Under the pieces are notes generated by a model, which was not told the origin of the DNA, ran no database searches, and saw only the letters and a program-made list of their open reading frames with translations. From Planctomycetota bacterium (lineage in GTDB: Bacteria; Planctomycetota; PLA2), in the NCBI GenBank assembly GCA_021776735.1, contig JAJFFH010000052.1, positions 62,001-126,000 on the forward strand: DNA of 64,000 nucleotides, in the 5' to 3' direction. Below, one piece after another: positions 63,701-64,000 of the stretch. The position numbers and the translations under genes were made by a program. Each line of letters opens with the position of its first letter. Within the stretch, counting starts at the first letter, position 1.

Positions 63701-64000
63701 ATCACCAGTGTGTTGGTTCTCCCCCACCCCGAGCGCGAGTCGAGCGAGGTCAGGCGCTTGCGCCCGAGCCTCGAGACCGAGGCGACCGCGATGGATGTCG
63801 TCATGGGGCATGAGCGCGCGCGCGGCTGCCAGGTCGAGGATGTCAGCGCCAAGAACCTCGGCTACGATGTCACCAGCCTCGATACGAGGTCGGGCGAGAT
63901 GCGCCTGATCGAGGTCAAGGGGCTGGCCGCCGCCACCGGCACCATCCTCTGGTCGCCCAACGAGAAGCGCGTCGCCGAGGACCGCCGCGACTGCTACTGG
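60758..64000 (+). CDS. SNF2-family helicase with DUF3883-like C-terminus, partial (3' end outside window)
   Basis: 1081 residues are visible from ATG 60758 (a TTG at 60743 is possible). The N-terminal domain is GQLLTGPLFSEPMRVE. SNF2 motifs: LLADDAGAGKTIMAGLLIRE with Lys129, LVVAPANLAFQWQRELKEKF, VIVDEAHRMSARD with Asp223 and His226, LLLMTATPHRGDP, LLLFTEFKDTLAYLVENL, ILVATEAAGEGINLQ and PWNPNRLEQGMGRIHRYGQ. Residues about 1020-1081 (AKNLGYDVTSLDTRSGEMRL then IEVKG) match the DUF3883 restriction-like fold. This architecture is found in defence loci such as DISARM DrmD-like and other restriction-like systems. Partner genes would lie downstream. Confidence 0.88.
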   Translation, partial: MVLEGQLLTGPLFSEPMRVETVRQAADGSWAVGLVGTRSERFRKVTLTVDDLASLTIDQPGFGYSGDGRLLRLGLQAHALGIAWEFDPYFGLSISRVDPLPHQLEAVYDHLLKLARVRFLLADDAGAGKTIMAGLLIRELRLRGLAERILVVAPANLAFQWQRELKEKFDEEFLVLKGADLRDQFGVNQWMKQKKVITSLDLAKRDEILPGLRQVQWDLVIVDEAHRMSARDESHKSLRYKLGELLRDTSDHLLLMTATPHRGDPVNFTLFLQLLDRDAYADVRSIQQAMKRQRAPFYLRRTKEAMVYFPERGDDGTWQARKIFTKRIPHTVDFAIDGEEFDLYCEITRFVKRQSARAAAEDHNPRARAVGFLMALYQRRLASSTRAMRRSLENRAGRLAKGLEQAQELIRAAPPDLPDWDELDEMEEGERERLEQMLEAVTLAGNADMVREEIVELRELAKVAEGVERSGVEAKLGKLKALLGKEGFFENPDRRLLLFTEFKDTLAYLVENLEAWGFRVGVIHGGMKPGSRDDPGTRIFAEQQFRDGAIQILVATEAAGEGINLQCCNILFNYDIPWNPNRLEQGMGRIHRYGQLKDCLIFNFVATNTIEGRVLQRLLDKLQEIRDALDDDAVFNVVGEVLPSAHVERVLRDYYAGKLGDADLEERLLKDVDESRFRNICQNALEGLAAKKLNLEMLIERRARARERRLVPESIARFLRDAAEFVPLKLKPIESLPHTFEPARTPGVLRRYEREPDWKLAELAGRYPRCSTDRDTADKNSLEWVTPGHPLFESIRRHTRECALKPFGEGACFHSLAHAEPARIDFYRARVVDGLGRIVHENLFAVELRTGTEPQLREAGTLGNFTPAKPPDELPAIAAGPEPADWLQEHALTPFLEETRAERSSEVERIAEHVELSLTELLLRTDEEIGGAVVDVEEGRQGAEGRLAKAENRHAELLSRRDRRREELGRQRALSLQAVERITSVLVLPHPERESSEVRRLRPSLETEATAMDVVMGHERARGCQVEDVSAKNLGYDVTSLDTRSGEMRLIEVKGLAAATGTILWSPNEKRVAEDRRDCYW

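Overview
The window is a high-GC chromosomal segment of a Gram-negative-type bacterium that uses many GTG and TTG starts. I infer Planctomycetota or a close relative, with moderate confidence. The reasons are the many short lipoprotein and signal-peptide proteins of unknown function, a PEP-CTERM sorting signal, FG-GAP, HEAT, TPR and carboxypeptidase-regulatory-like repeats, a K+-type membrane pyrophosphatase, and the lack of long operons. No rRNA, tRNA, CRISPR array, phage or complete transposase was seen.

Layout. 1-6.6 kb: a two-component system (kinase cut by the window edge), a secreted beta-sandwich-repeat protein, a DUF4388/TPR protein and a small secreted membrane protein. 6.8-10.1 kb: a secreted gluzincin-like peptidase and two unknown proteins. 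10.2-16.3 kb: moeA and mutY (divergent), a metzincin-like lipoprotein, and acs. 16.4-20.0 kb: a frameshifted PEP-CTERM gene, an AbrB-type DNA-binding protein, an FG-GAP protein and a DUF4382 lipoprotein. 20.2-25 kb: a DinG-type helicase, a lipoprotein, rsfS, and an ECF sigma factor with a translationally coupled membrane protein. 25-26 kb: one decayed gene. 26.1-29 kb: tandem paralogues with TPR-like and Cys-cluster regions. 29.4-37 kb: hppA, a helix-hairpin-helix protein, a MarR regulator, nadC, a methyltransferase and membrane protein pair, an RlmI-type rRNA methyltransferase and a lipoprotein. 37.1 kb: a MITE-like element. 37.4-45 kb: a HEAT protein, a molybdopterin oxidoreductase lacking the usual Fe-S cysteines, mazG, and two tandem cyclophilin fusions. 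45-52 kb: phosphofructokinase, rsmB, a lipoprotein, a TIM-barrel protein, a LeuA/homocitrate-synthase family enzyme and lysC. 52-58 kb: secreted proteins, an aspartyl-protease lipoprotein and a MoeA-binding-protein fusion. 58-64 kb: a hipBA module with clustered operators, a GIY-YIG-like protein and a SNF2 helicase with a DUF3883-like end. This right end looks like the edge of a defence or accessory island.

The most unusual signal is not a gene. A short motif, consensus AGCAAACGGACGGCGATGTC, occurs at least 16 times on both strands. Two longer, partly palindromic relatives of 56 bp are also present. The motif lies in spacers and inside genes. Every copy inside a gene is on the sense strand and in the same reading frame, giving a (Q)T-D-G-D-V-like peptide, including within MoeA, MutY and RsmB. 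This resembles the in-frame palindromic elements of Rickettsia but has a different sequence. A second family, consensus AAAAGGGGGGCGCGGGGGCA, occurs five times, always inside genes for predicted exported proteins.

Genes that may work together: two MoeA-type proteins and a molybdopterin oxidoreductase (molybdenum use); the kinase-regulator pair; the sigma factor with its membrane partner; hipB with hipA; mazG with the oxidoreductase gene; and the two cyclophilin fusions.
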